64,000 nucleotides of DNA, taken from Psoroptes ovis. Lineage: Eukaryota; Arthropoda; Arachnida; Sarcoptiformes; Psoroptidae. Where the stretch lies: NCBI GenBank assembly GCA_002943765.1, contig PQWQ01000001.1, forward strand, positions 1,984,001 through 2,048,000. The letters are read 5' to 3'. Of the stretch, positions 55,801 through 64,000 are shown piece by piece (position 1 is the first letter of the stretch; every line of letters starts with the position of its first letter). Under the pieces are notes generated by a model. The model saw nothing but the letters and a program-made list of their open reading frames with translations. It was not told where the DNA came from and ran no database searches. Position numbers and translations under genes: made by a program.

Positions 55801-58149
55801 AAAATAGCGATTTTACCATAAGTAGCACCACCGCCACCACCACCAATCGAAATTTTGGAATTTTTACCAGGATATTTACATTGGTCAAAATCATTAGTCA
55901 ATTCATTACAAACGTTTGCACCAGATTGGCCAATAACTAAAAATATCGTATCTCCCTCTTGAAAATGGAATATAGCACGCACCAGTGAGCCTAGACCACC
56001 TGGATGATCATATAGACCGCGGCCACCATTACCACCTTTTGCAATTACACTAAAATAATTATTTTATTAGTACACAGAGAAAGGACTTAAGATGTGAAAA
56101 TAACTTACGTATAATATGCTGTTTTAGGCACAATCCACATTTGAGTACCATTGATGTTCAAATTAAGATTCAAATTTTTATTCTTCTCAAATACAGCAGC
56201 ACGAGTTGTAGTATTCAGATAAAATAATTCACATTGTGAATATGTTGGCCCATTGTTTCCAGTTGCACCACATGAGGTAAATTTAAAAGCTAAAGAAATT
56301 CAATCATCAAATAGAAATGAAATTTAAATTTATAATTAGATTTATCAATAGAAATTTGATAATCAAAATTACAAATAAAGTTACCATTAATTGATGCATT
56401 GTTTGGTATTGAAAAATACTTTTTTTCATCAAATTTATTTTGTTCATTCAATGGAATCATAAATAATGGAATGCGTCGTTCACTATCAGGAACATCGATG
56501 CCAAAACAAGCTTTACTTAAACTAAAATTATCAATCGAAACATATACTTTTTGTCCAAATGCACTAGTACTTTTGAGGCCAAGAGCAGCACCGAACTTTA
56601 AATAATAACGATAATGAAAATTTGTTGGCAATGTAACAGTGACATTTGTCCATTTGGTCGATAATTTATTGTTGAAATACCTCCATAATTGTATTGTTTT
56701 ACGTTTTTCATTATAATTTGGATTGGTTTTAACATTTGAATCATTATCAATGTATGGTTCGAGTTCCAAAGCTAAATCAATTGATTTTGTATAAAAAATG
56801 TATGAAAATTGAACCTGAAAATTCGAAATCAAGATGAGTAAAGGTCAAAAGTGAATTTAGGAATGAAATTACCTTACAACTATTATAATAATCGGATGTA
56901 GTGACCGAATGATACAAAGGAATCGAATCAAACAGAGGACTTTTTAGATATGAAATCAAAGCAAATTTATGTACACCTTTGAACACTACGCCTAATGATC
57001 CCGAATCTGATAAATGAACCCATTGTCCACTCGAATTCGGTTCATCATAATTGAACCATGAACAAAAATCGTTATCAAAATCACAATAACTTCCGGGTGG
57101 TAATAATTCTATGGATAATGCATTGTGTTAATTATATTATAATCGGATTTTAAAAGAACGCATACCACAATTGATTTGTTCATCATCTCCTTGAGGACAA
57201 TCTTTAAATATATTACAAATGCTTTGATTGGATAAGCAATGATCACTGTTTTGGCATTTATATTCACAATCGATTACGGTGGCTATGAAAACAAATGCAA
57301 AATCATTAAAATAAATTATTCATTTGACAACAAAGAGGAACAATGAGAATAAAATACCTTTTCTTTTTTTATCAATTATTTTCAAATAATTAAATCCAAC
57401 ATAATCAATCGAATTGATTGATTGAAATATTATTTCCAATAAGATATTCATACGACGATATTTAGGCAAACCAACTGAATATGTTTTCCATCTAGGAAAA
57501 ATGATTAAATTTTAAGTTTGAAATTGAAACTTGAATTTATGCTTGAAAATTTTACTTTTGTTCACGATCTGCTTTGATTTTCAATATTTGAGATTCAATT
57601 TGTGATTGTTGTCGGATGACAACTTGAATAAAACCATCAAAATTCATAATTAATTGAAATGAAAATTCGTAATCATTCGATTCATTGTTAGAAAATAGTG
57701 ATGGACTTTTTAATGAAACAATGTAATCATTAATCAGTTGTTCATACGGCCTAATCAATAGTATTTTGTCTATTTTTATTGAAAAATGATGTAAATTATT
57801 AAATTATTAAAATTCCAAAGGAATAAAAAATAGACTGACCATTTTCCGAATGATCATCCAAGTATAGATCATTTTGATTGATCGATGAATAATTAAATAG
57901 TGATGTGAATTGAGCAATACGATTATCATAATGAATATTACCATTATTAATATTATTATTATTATTCAAAATCCAATTACAAAGGGTAGCATCATTAAAA
58001 TCACAGCTAAATTCATCTAAAACAATAAAACAATCAATACATGTGATTGATATGAATACATTAATGATCATGGAAACGATCGATGTTGAATGATGATGCG
58101 AAATATTGATCGATTTGCGATGATGATTATTATTTTGTATTTTTGACAT
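52845..58149 (-). CDS. ALK: ALK-family receptor tyrosine kinase
   Basis: Eighteen exons give 1,376 residues with every phase consistent: 57840-58149, 57556-57769, 57358-57491, 57166-57282, 56873-57108, 56385-56814, 56109-56289, 55817-56049, 55652-55759, 55077-55589, 54922-55008, 54642-54861, 54187-54527, 53909-54115, 53716-53835, 53611-53660, 53295-53540, 52845-53228. Order: signal/anchor segment, MAM 1 (from FSCDFNDATLCNW), LDLa (CEYKCQNSDHC), MAM 2 (YCDFDNDFCSWFNY), the Gly-rich domain unique to ALK/LTK (GGGGGGATYGK, FGGGGSACHSGGGGGG), a membrane helix (exon 11), and the kinase. Kinase motifs are GQGAFGEV, VAVKTL, HRDIAARN, DFGMARDIYRANYYRKGG and WMPPEAF. The juxtamembrane YNPNYEFAG is conserved. 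The exon 6 donor has two possible in-phase sites. An insert sits before DFG (see findings). Invertebrate ALK is activated by Jelly-belly-type ligands. Confidence 0.95.
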
Positions 58150-59537
58150 TTTGCATCGTTTATTTTTTATGACATTATGATATCATCATCGTTTGTGAAA
58201 TATGTCTAAAATTATCTTCAATGAATGATCATCATTTGTGTTGACAAAGAATTTTTTCTTTAAATTTTGATTTTAATTCAAAATGACAATCACATAATCT
58301 GCCATAATCATCTTAAATGAGTGGAAATTTTAAAACAAAAGTGATTCATTCAGACCATTTGACCATGATGATGATAACGATGATTAAGAACACTATGTGT
58401 TTAAATCATTTGAATGAATTTTCATTTGTGAAATTTTTAAAAATAAATTAAATAATCTATGAATAATAATAACTTTTAAGAATCATTTAAGAAAATGAAA
58501 TTTTGAAATTAAAAAAGTTTGAATGATCAAGTTCAATAGAGTATTTGAAGTGTAACTAACTTAACAATAAATGAATAATCAGCAATAATAATCATCAACA
58601 ACGACATCAACATCAACATTAACAAAGAAAACACATTAAAATTGAATTTTTTTTCATTATTATTTGAATAATGAAATGAATTTTGTTTCAAATGAAAATG
58701 ATGATAATGATAAATATTCAGTGAATAAGTAAATAAATAAACAAATAAAGCATTTCATTATTATTATTATTTCAAATGTAAAATCATTTAAATTCTAACA
58801 AAAAAAATATAAAGAATATTCTTCAACATTGAAAATGCATTTTCAGTGCGAATGAGTTGATGCTATAAGCTTTTTTTTATTTACTGATTAATTCATCCAT
58901 TCTCAAAGGATGATGATGAAGCTTATATCCTATTTGAATTCTACTGAATGTCGTAATGAAAGGCATCGTTGATAATAAATGCTATTCTTCAAATTCTGGT
59001 TACAAACAAACAAGCACAAAATAATCAAAAGTAATAAAAGAAAATAATGACGCGTCGATGTATATGGATGATGTTCGTTGCCTTAAGCATCCGTAATCAT
59101 AAGATGGTGATGCGTAATATAACGAAATATTCTTTCGAAGCTCAAATCATAGCATCAGTTTTGGTTAATTTCGCGTTGTATATAGAATTCTTCATCATCT
59201 AAACCATGTTTTTCACAACAAAAAAAAATTATTGAATCTATATAATGAAATTTATTTAGAGCTGTGATATGAGTTTCGGGTTGTGTATCATTTGATGCAG
59301 TTTGTGACAAATGAACTAGAATTTTTAAATTTTAGGGAAAGAAAAAGAATAATAATATTCAAATGTTTAATTGAAATATTGAAATGCATTAAAATTGAGT
59401 TTTAAATTAAAAATTTTAAAATTTTTTTTTAAAGTTTTTAATTTGACAGTTTGAAAAGTAATGTACGAATGAAAAAAAGAAAATTGAATTCAAATTGAAA
59501 TGAAATTAAATCGAATATTTAATTCAATTTGTTTATA
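58150..59537. other. 1.4-kb gap between ALK start and protease stop
   Basis: Strongly AT-rich, holding the ALK promoter and the 3' UTR of the protease gene. A mixed-composition stretch at about 59040-59200 includes ACGCGTCGATG and might be regulatory. No exon or RNA gene recognised. Confidence 0.45.
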
Positions 59538-60850
59538 TTAATTAAGAATTGCTGATGAAGCCATTTGACTTAGACCACATGTATCACTACCACGATATAC
59601 ACGATAATATCCATGTTCGCCCCATGTTTTTCCCCAGCTATTTTTTATGATCCAATATGGTTGTGTTTGATGTAAAATTGATGTTTTGCCAACACCATAA
59701 CCTACAATTAATACGCCATGATCTAAGCTGCCTGGATTACATAGCCAATGTGGTGGATGTGAAATACCGCCAAAATAAAATTGCATAGCATTTGCATTAA
59801 TTCCAATCGAAATAGGTCCATTGTAATAGAGGAAATTTTTCAAATAAGTTTCATTTTTAGGCAATTCCTCGTATGAATCAATATATACATGAGACAATGA
59901 TTTCTTGAAATGACATTTCTCATTTTCAGCATCATAGGGATAATCTGATTCTGATTCGATGCCACCTAATCGCATAATTGTTTTGAATGCATTAGTTGGT
60001 AGTCCACCACCGCATCCATTGTCTAATGTGTCACAATCGACAAGTTCTGCACAAACATTTGTCAAAAATAATTTATCTATTTAGTTTATTTGGCTGATTG
60101 AATGTTACCTTGTTCGGAAAGTGAAACACTTTCATTTTTTTTCAAAGCCCAAACACCTTCGACATTACCAGTTGCACTGAATGCCCAACAAGAACCACAT
60201 TGTTCTTGATTTTTTACCGGACTTACCACACCAGCCACTGTTCGCCAATCGAATGAATTAGGCACCTGGGATAAATCATTAAAATAAGTTTCATTGAGTT
60301 CTTGTTCATTTTCATTTGGCACATATAAATCAGGTCGAAATCCTAATTGCTTTCTAAATTCTTCATACGTCAAATCAGTGGCCGGTGTAATGCCGTAAAC
60401 AGCTGAACCTAATTCGTTTTGATTCAATAAACGTATTTTTATTAAATTATCTTTGAATATTTTGAAGCGTTTTGTTTTCTCTGTTTTTCATTTTTTTAAA
60501 TGGAAAAAGAATTTGCCATGAAAATTTGGTCAACAATTATTTCAAATATTTTTATATTCAAACCTATCAAATCATTTGCATAAGATTTATTATGTTTACG
60601 TATGAATTGTTCGAACATAAAAACTTCATTCTAAAATCAAATGGAAAATTAATTCAAAGGGATTGAAATTTGAAGTTTATTATCAAATTTGATGCAAAGA
60701 ACAGACCTTAAGAAATGATGGAAATGAATGTATGGATGATTGATCAAAATAATTATTATTTAATTCATTAAAATTAATATTCAAGTGATCATTTTGCATA
60801 CAATAAACAGTATTAAAAGTTATCAATAACAAAGGTAATAAGATTAACAT
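59538..60850 (-). CDS. Papain-family cysteine protease (cathepsin L/F-like)
   Basis: Four exons (60707-60850, 60564-60630, 60109-60480, 59538-60046) give 363 residues. A signal peptide (MLILLPLLLITFNTVYC) is followed by an I29 propeptide with the ERFNIN pattern (EKTKRFKIFKDNLIKIRLLN) and GITPATDLTYEEF. Mature enzyme features are PNSFDWR, active-site Cys in QEQCGSCWAFSATG, GCGGG, catalytic His in LDHGVLIVGYG and Asn in IKNSWGKTWGEHGYY. Secreted or lysosomal digestive protease by family. It belongs to the same C1A family as mite group 1 allergens. The ERFNIN propeptide and the GCGGG and CGLSQMASSAIL features fit cathepsin L/F better than the divergent Der p 1 type. All catalytic residues are intact. 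Confidence 0.9.
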
Positions 60851-61094
60851 TTTTCTCCGAAAAAATATGAGTTTTAAGTCGTATTACAATATGAAATGAA
60901 AATAAAAGTTCTGATTTATCAAAACATAACAAAATATATAGGAAATATTAAAATGAATGATTGATAAGGATGTTTGTGAAAAAAAAAAACGAAAAATAAA
61001 ATAAAATAAATTCGATATCAAGCGAAGACATTGACAAAATAATAATATCAACAAATCAAAATCGTTATCAACAAATATTCACAATATTTATGTA
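60851..61094. promoter_or_regulatory. Gap between protease start and KASH-type gene stop
   Basis: 244 bp of AT-rich DNA with the protease promoter and the 3' UTR of the next minus-strand gene, including an AATAAA-like AAATAAAATAAAATAAA run near 60993-61010 (plus strand). Confidence 0.4.
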
Positions 61095-64000
61095 TTAGAT
61101 TGGTGGTGAACCATGCAAATACATTTTTTTCACTGTTATCGTATAGTAATCGTTCGAATTTCGTCGTAAACAATTTAAATCATCTTCATCTTTAGGCCAT
61201 ATCAAAAATATTGATATCAACAAAAACAATAACAAATAAATGATTAAAGAATATTGAAAAATGCGTTTCAATCGATGCTTGGTTGAATTTTTCGAAGTTT
61301 GTTCTGAATGGTGCATCGATGTTGATGGACCATTATCATCGCGATTGTTGTTATTATTATCACTATTATTATTGTTTATATCATTAAATGATAAATTACT
61401 GATAATTTGCTGATCATTTTGACTGTTATCGATCATTGTTTGCTTATCATTTTGCATTTTAGTTTGAATGATAAGTGGATGATTTTTATCGGAATGAATT
61501 ATTTTCGAATTACTTTTGGCAATTTTTTTCTTAGTTTTTGTTTTTGATATCAAAGGATTATTGATGACAATCGGTGAATCATTTTTTGTTACAGGTTTGT
61601 TTGTCTGATCCTTGCTGATAGACTTGCTATTATTTGATGATTGATTTTTATTAGTCAATAATGGTGTTCCTTTTGAAAGATCATTATTAATTGATTGATT
61701 GTATAGTTGATCGATGTTATGATCAATCGCTGAGTGTATTGTTTTTTCATCAACATCATTCTGGTGCTTTTGGTTCAAATTGCCCGCTTCTTTACATTCT
61801 ATTGTGTTGGGTATATAATCACTTTGCGGATTTTCGTTGATTGATATTTGAGTATCTGATACTGTTGTTATTGGACTTGATGTGGTCTTCACATCAATCT
61901 TATCTTTCAATTTGAGTGAATCGCCTTTATGATTGAATTTCTGTTTTTTAGATATTTTATTATGAGACACTTTATCGTTCGGTTGTTTGTGATCAGGTCT
62001 AATTGTGTCATGATTGGTTTTGGGATAAATAATGTCGGCACCATCGATCGGCTGTTTCATTCTAATGATTGACATTTCTATATTCGAAGTATCCGATTTT
62101 TCAACTGGTTTATCTGACAAATAATTTAGCCAATCATCAGAATAATCGAGTGTGATAATTTCATTGGCTTTTTGAGGAGAGTCGTCAAAATTATCTGCCG
62201 AAACGAAACCAGACGGATTGGTTGTAGAATTTTTCTCAGTTGGTTGAATATTTTCATTAAAGGATTCAATAGAATTTCTATTAGATAGATTTTTAGACAG
62301 CTCAGGGATTTGTTTTGAATTCTCGTAACTTTCGTTACTTGATCCCCCATGTTTGATTTGAGCTTTTGCATCGATTTCATCGGAATCAGATGAATTGCTT
62401 CTAGATACACTAAGATAGTCCAACCAATCATCAGAAATATCATATTTAAATTGTGATTCATGTGTATTATTAGAAATTTGGTCAGTATTAGTTGCTAATA
62501 AGACTGATTTGATAATTGACGTATCTTTTTCAACAGGGTCTACAGTCTTTTGATGATTAAATTGTAATTTGACATCAGCAGGACCAATTTTTGTTTTAGC
62601 TGATTTTGATTTGTTTTTCGATTTTTTCCCTTTCTTAGAGGGGTGCTGCTGATGATAAGCAGTTGAAGGATTTAAATAGATATCAGAATCTTCGCATGGT
62701 TGTTTTGAATTATCTGTGATTTCCCCAACAATAATAGTTTCAGTAGATGGCATCGGTTTAATCGATTTATTTCGACTGAACAAATGTGCAACATTTGAAT
62801 CAGATTTATCGCCAATATTTTCAATCGTGTTTGTATCTTGTGCAATGATATTATCAGAATCATTGAATTTAAGCCTTTTAGGCGACAAATATTCTAACCA
62901 GTCATCAGATGTATTTGGCTTGAATTCATGTGATTCCTCCAATGCTTGTTGCTCAGTATTGGAATCAGTTTCCAAGGGATGATGTACAATTGAATTTGGA
63001 GCGGTGTTAATCGAATCATTTTCGTTTTGTTTTGGATCAAAATTGTTTTCATTTTCTGAGAATGGTTTTATATCAGGTTCGTCTCTGGCAACATTTAGTT
63101 TGTTCATATCCCTCAAATAAGAATTTTCAAAATTTGTTGAAATGTAAGAATCGATTTCTTTTTCAATAGGATCTATAATTGATGAATCGAAATCTTGTTT
63201 AATATTATTCGATGTTGAAGGTGATAAATAATCTAACCAATCATCAGATGATGGCACTGATACAATGTACCCATCATTAGATTTGCCTTGAGTTTGGTCC
63301 GAATTGTGGGAAATTTCGTCATTATTCTTAATTAAGTCATTAATTTCATCCTTATTAATTATTGATTCGCCAGTGCTAGATTGCTCATTTTCTGATTCGA
63401 CATCACTCACACATGAAATATGACTGTCGTTTTGCTGAATTGGCGACAAATATTCCAACCAGTCATCAGAATTATTATTTCCCCTACTCCATTCTCCATG
63501 TTCGATTTGAGCTTCTGCATCGATTTCATTGGAATCGGATGAATTGGTTGTAGGCACACTAAGATAATTCAACCAATCATCAGAAATGCCCCATTTAAAT
63601 TGTGAAACATGTGTATTATCAGGTACATTGTCAGTATTGGTCACTGATTTGGTTGGTTTGATACCTGACTCATTTTTTTCATCAGGTTGTACTGTCTTTT
63701 GATAATTTAATTGTGATTCAAAATCAGCAGGTTCAATTTTTCTTTTTTCTGATTTAGATTTTTTCCTTGATTTTTTTACTTTCTTAGAGGGATGATGATC
63801 GTTAGCTGTACGATTCAAACAAATATCGGAATTTTCGTTTGGTTCTTTTGAATTATCTTCGATTACAGTTTTAGTAGATGGCATTGGTTCAATAATTTCG
63901 CTTGATTCATTTCGATCGATTGGATGCGAATCATTTGATTGAGATTTACTGTCAATATTCTCAAACATGTATGTATCATGTGCAATGAAATCAGGATCTT
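61095..64000 (-). CDS. Repeat-rich protein with C-terminal KASH-type domain, 5' end beyond window
   Basis: The frame is open from the stop at 61095 to the window edge; at least 967 residues are visible. An in-frame ATG at 63968 lies inside a repeat unit, so the true start is probably upstream. The C-terminus has basic RLKRIFQ, a membrane helix (SLIIYLLLFLLISIFLI), then about 34 residues with PKDEDDLNC and ending HGSPPI. This matches nesprin-type KASH domains: helix, Pro, acidic cluster, a Cys ten residues in, and a C-terminal PP-hydrophobic end that inserts into SUN domains. The rest is hydrophilic, with six SDDWLxYLS motifs and a ~380-residue internal duplication. No spectrin repeat was recognised. 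By family it would be an outer nuclear membrane LINC protein; its cytoplasmic partner is unknown. Confidence 0.8.
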   Translation of the reverse strand, partial: DPDFIAHDTYMFENIDSKSQSNDSHPIDRNESSEIIEPMPSTKTVIEDNSKEPNENSDICLNRTANDHHPSKKVKKSRKKSKSEKRKIEPADFESQLNYQKTVQPDEKNESGIKPTKSVTNTDNVPDNTHVSQFKWGISDDWLNYLSVPTTNSSDSNEIDAEAQIEHGEWSRGNNNSDDWLEYLSPIQQNDSHISCVSDVESENEQSSTGESIINKDEINDLIKNNDEISHNSDQTQGKSNDGYIVSVPSSDDWLDYLSPSTSNNIKQDFDSSIIDPIEKEIDSYISTNFENSYLRDMNKLNVARDEPDIKPFSENENNFDPKQNENDSINTAPNSIVHHPLETDSNTEQQALEESHEFKPNTSDDWLEYLSPKRLKFNDSDNIIAQDTNTIENIGDKSDSNVAHLFSRNKSIKPMPSTETIIVGEITDNSKQPCEDSDIYLNPSTAYHQQHPSKKGKKSKNKSKSAKTKIGPADVKLQFNHQKTVDPVEKDTSIIKSVLLATNTDQISNNTHESQFKYDISDDWLDYLSVSRSNSSDSDEIDAKAQIKHGGSSNESYENSKQIPELSKNLSNRNSIESFNENIQPTEKNSTTNPSGFVSADNFDDSPQKANEIITLDYSDDWLNYLSDKPVEKSDTSNIEMSIIRMKQPIDGADIIYPKTNHDTIRPDHKQPNDKVSHNKISKKQKFNHKGDSLKLKDKIDVKTTSSPITTVSDTQISINENPQSDYIPNTIECKEAGNLNQKHQNDVDEKTIHSAIDHNIDQLYNQSINNDLSKGTPLLTNKNQSSNNSKSISKDQTNKPVTKNDSPIVINNPLISKTKTKKKIAKSNSKIIHSDKNHPLIIQTKMQNDKQTMIDNSQNDQQIISNLSFNDINNNNSDNNNNNRDDNGPSTSMHHSEQTSKNSTKHRLKRIFQYSLIIYLLLFLLISIFLIWPKDEDDLNCLRRNSNDYYTITVKKMYLHGSPPI
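61098..61260 (-). other. KASH-type tail: membrane helix and SUN-binding peptide
   Basis: The segment encodes a basic stop, an uninterrupted hydrophobic helix of about 18 residues, and a perinuclear tail of about 34 residues. In vertebrate nesprins a Cys at the tenth position of the tail forms a disulphide with SUN; here a Cys is at the same place (DDLNC). The last residues are Ser-Pro-Pro-Ile, where canonical KASH ends are Pro-Pro-Pro-x. Confidence 0.8.
62115..63584 (-). repeat. Six SDDWLxYLS-encoding motifs
   Basis: The 27-bp motif copies lie at 63558-63584, 63444-63470, 63222-63248, 62883-62909, 62409-62435 and 62115-62141. Each encodes Ser-Asp-Asp-Trp-Leu-(Asn/Glu/Asp)-Tyr-Leu-Ser and is followed by Val, Pro or Asp. 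Codons differ between copies (for example TTG or TTA or CTA for Leu, CTT or TTG or TTA for the second Leu) while the protein motif is invariant, which suggests selection on the peptide. Confidence 0.9.
62340..64000 (-). repeat. ~1.13-1.15-kb coding tandem duplication
   Basis: Two long blocks align in order: PMPST, then HPSKK with a basic run, PAD, QKTV, TNTD, NTH, SQFK, ISDDWL, SNSSDS and EIDA. The PMPST anchors are 1,131 bp apart (63879-63887 and 62748-62756) and the EIDA anchors 1,149 bp apart, so small indels occur. The segment upstream of the first PMPST (visible to 64000) also matches the region upstream of the second, so the array continues beyond the window. Confidence 0.85.

Noticed and set aside
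59538..60850. Calling the protease Der p 1/Der f 1 itself
   Set aside because: The propeptide and active-site surroundings (NQEQCGSCWAFSATG, GCGGG) fit general cathepsin L/F better than the divergent group 1 allergen sequence.
61095..63968. Spectrin repeats as expected in a nesprin
   Set aside because: The chain is Asn/Asp/Ser/Lys-rich and lacks the regular heptad helices with Trp at fixed spacing; the Trp motifs are short and spaced irregularly.
1..64000. CRISPR arrays, rRNA or tRNA genes, bacterial operons
   Set aside because: None seen. The sequence is eukaryotic with spliced genes, and no cloverleaf or spaced identical repeats were recognised by eye; a tRNAscan run would be decisive.

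Overview
The window looks like nuclear DNA of a small AT-rich arthropod, most likely an astigmatid (house-dust-type) mite. The genes are animal genes (ALK, AP2S1, EHD, aralar, GBA, Rieske protein). Introns are mostly 45-70 bp with GT-AG ends, intergenic gaps are often 50-300 bp, and non-coding DNA is strongly AT-rich. The organism call is an inference from these traits and from the style of the cysteine protease. It is not proven by any marker here. All splice models were read by hand from GT/AG sites, reading phase and family conservation.

Layout. 1-6.7 kb is gene-poor and holds a 980-bp foldback/MITE-like inverted repeat (2865-3844). 6.7-14.8 kb holds RSRC2 (-), a decayed transposase-like gene (+), KAT5/Tip60 (-), ARL2 (+), DPH3 (+) and an orphan four-pass membrane protein (-). 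At 15.1-21.1 kb, YIPF6 (-) and MED29 (+) are divergent, and their short shared upstream region is split by a 4.07-kb Ty1/copia element with identical 194-bp LTRs and a perfect 5-bp target duplication. 21.3-29.1 kb carries the aspartate/glutamate carrier (aralar/citrin), glucocerebrosidase and BTBD7, all on the minus strand. 29.4-34.4 kb carries FN3K (+), ANGEL-type nuclease (-) and PDE12 (+). 34.4-43 kb carries SCYL1 (-), BPNT1 (+), UQCRFS1 (+), CGRRF1-like (+) and EHD (-). 43.9-50.2 kb carries CRNKL1 (-), AP2S1 (+), an LRP11-like receptor (+) and a PPP1R14-type PP1 inhibitor (-). 52.8-58.2 kb is a complete 18-exon ALK receptor tyrosine kinase (-). 59.5-60.9 kb is a cathepsin-type cysteine protease (-). 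61.1 kb to the window edge is the 3' part of a repeat-rich protein ending in what reads as a KASH domain (-).

The genes do not form one pathway. Most are single-copy housekeeping genes in head-to-head pairs (KAT5/ARL2, YIPF6/MED29, BTBD7/FN3K, ANGEL/PDE12, SCYL1/BPNT1, CRNKL1/AP2S1) that probably share promoters, and tail-to-tail pairs whose 3' ends nearly touch (FN3K/ANGEL 27 bp, CGRRF1/EHD 52 bp, PDE12/SCYL1 96 bp).

The most unusual item is the KASH-type protein at the right edge. It has a tail-anchored nuclear-envelope-type C-terminus preceded by at least two ~380-residue repeats and six copies of a Ser-Asp-Asp-Trp-Leu-x-Tyr-Leu motif, and no spectrin repeat was recognised. Other points of interest are the young but apparently internally deleted copia element, a start-codon-only first coding exon in AP2S1, and a 33-residue insert in the ALK kinase domain that could be an exitron.
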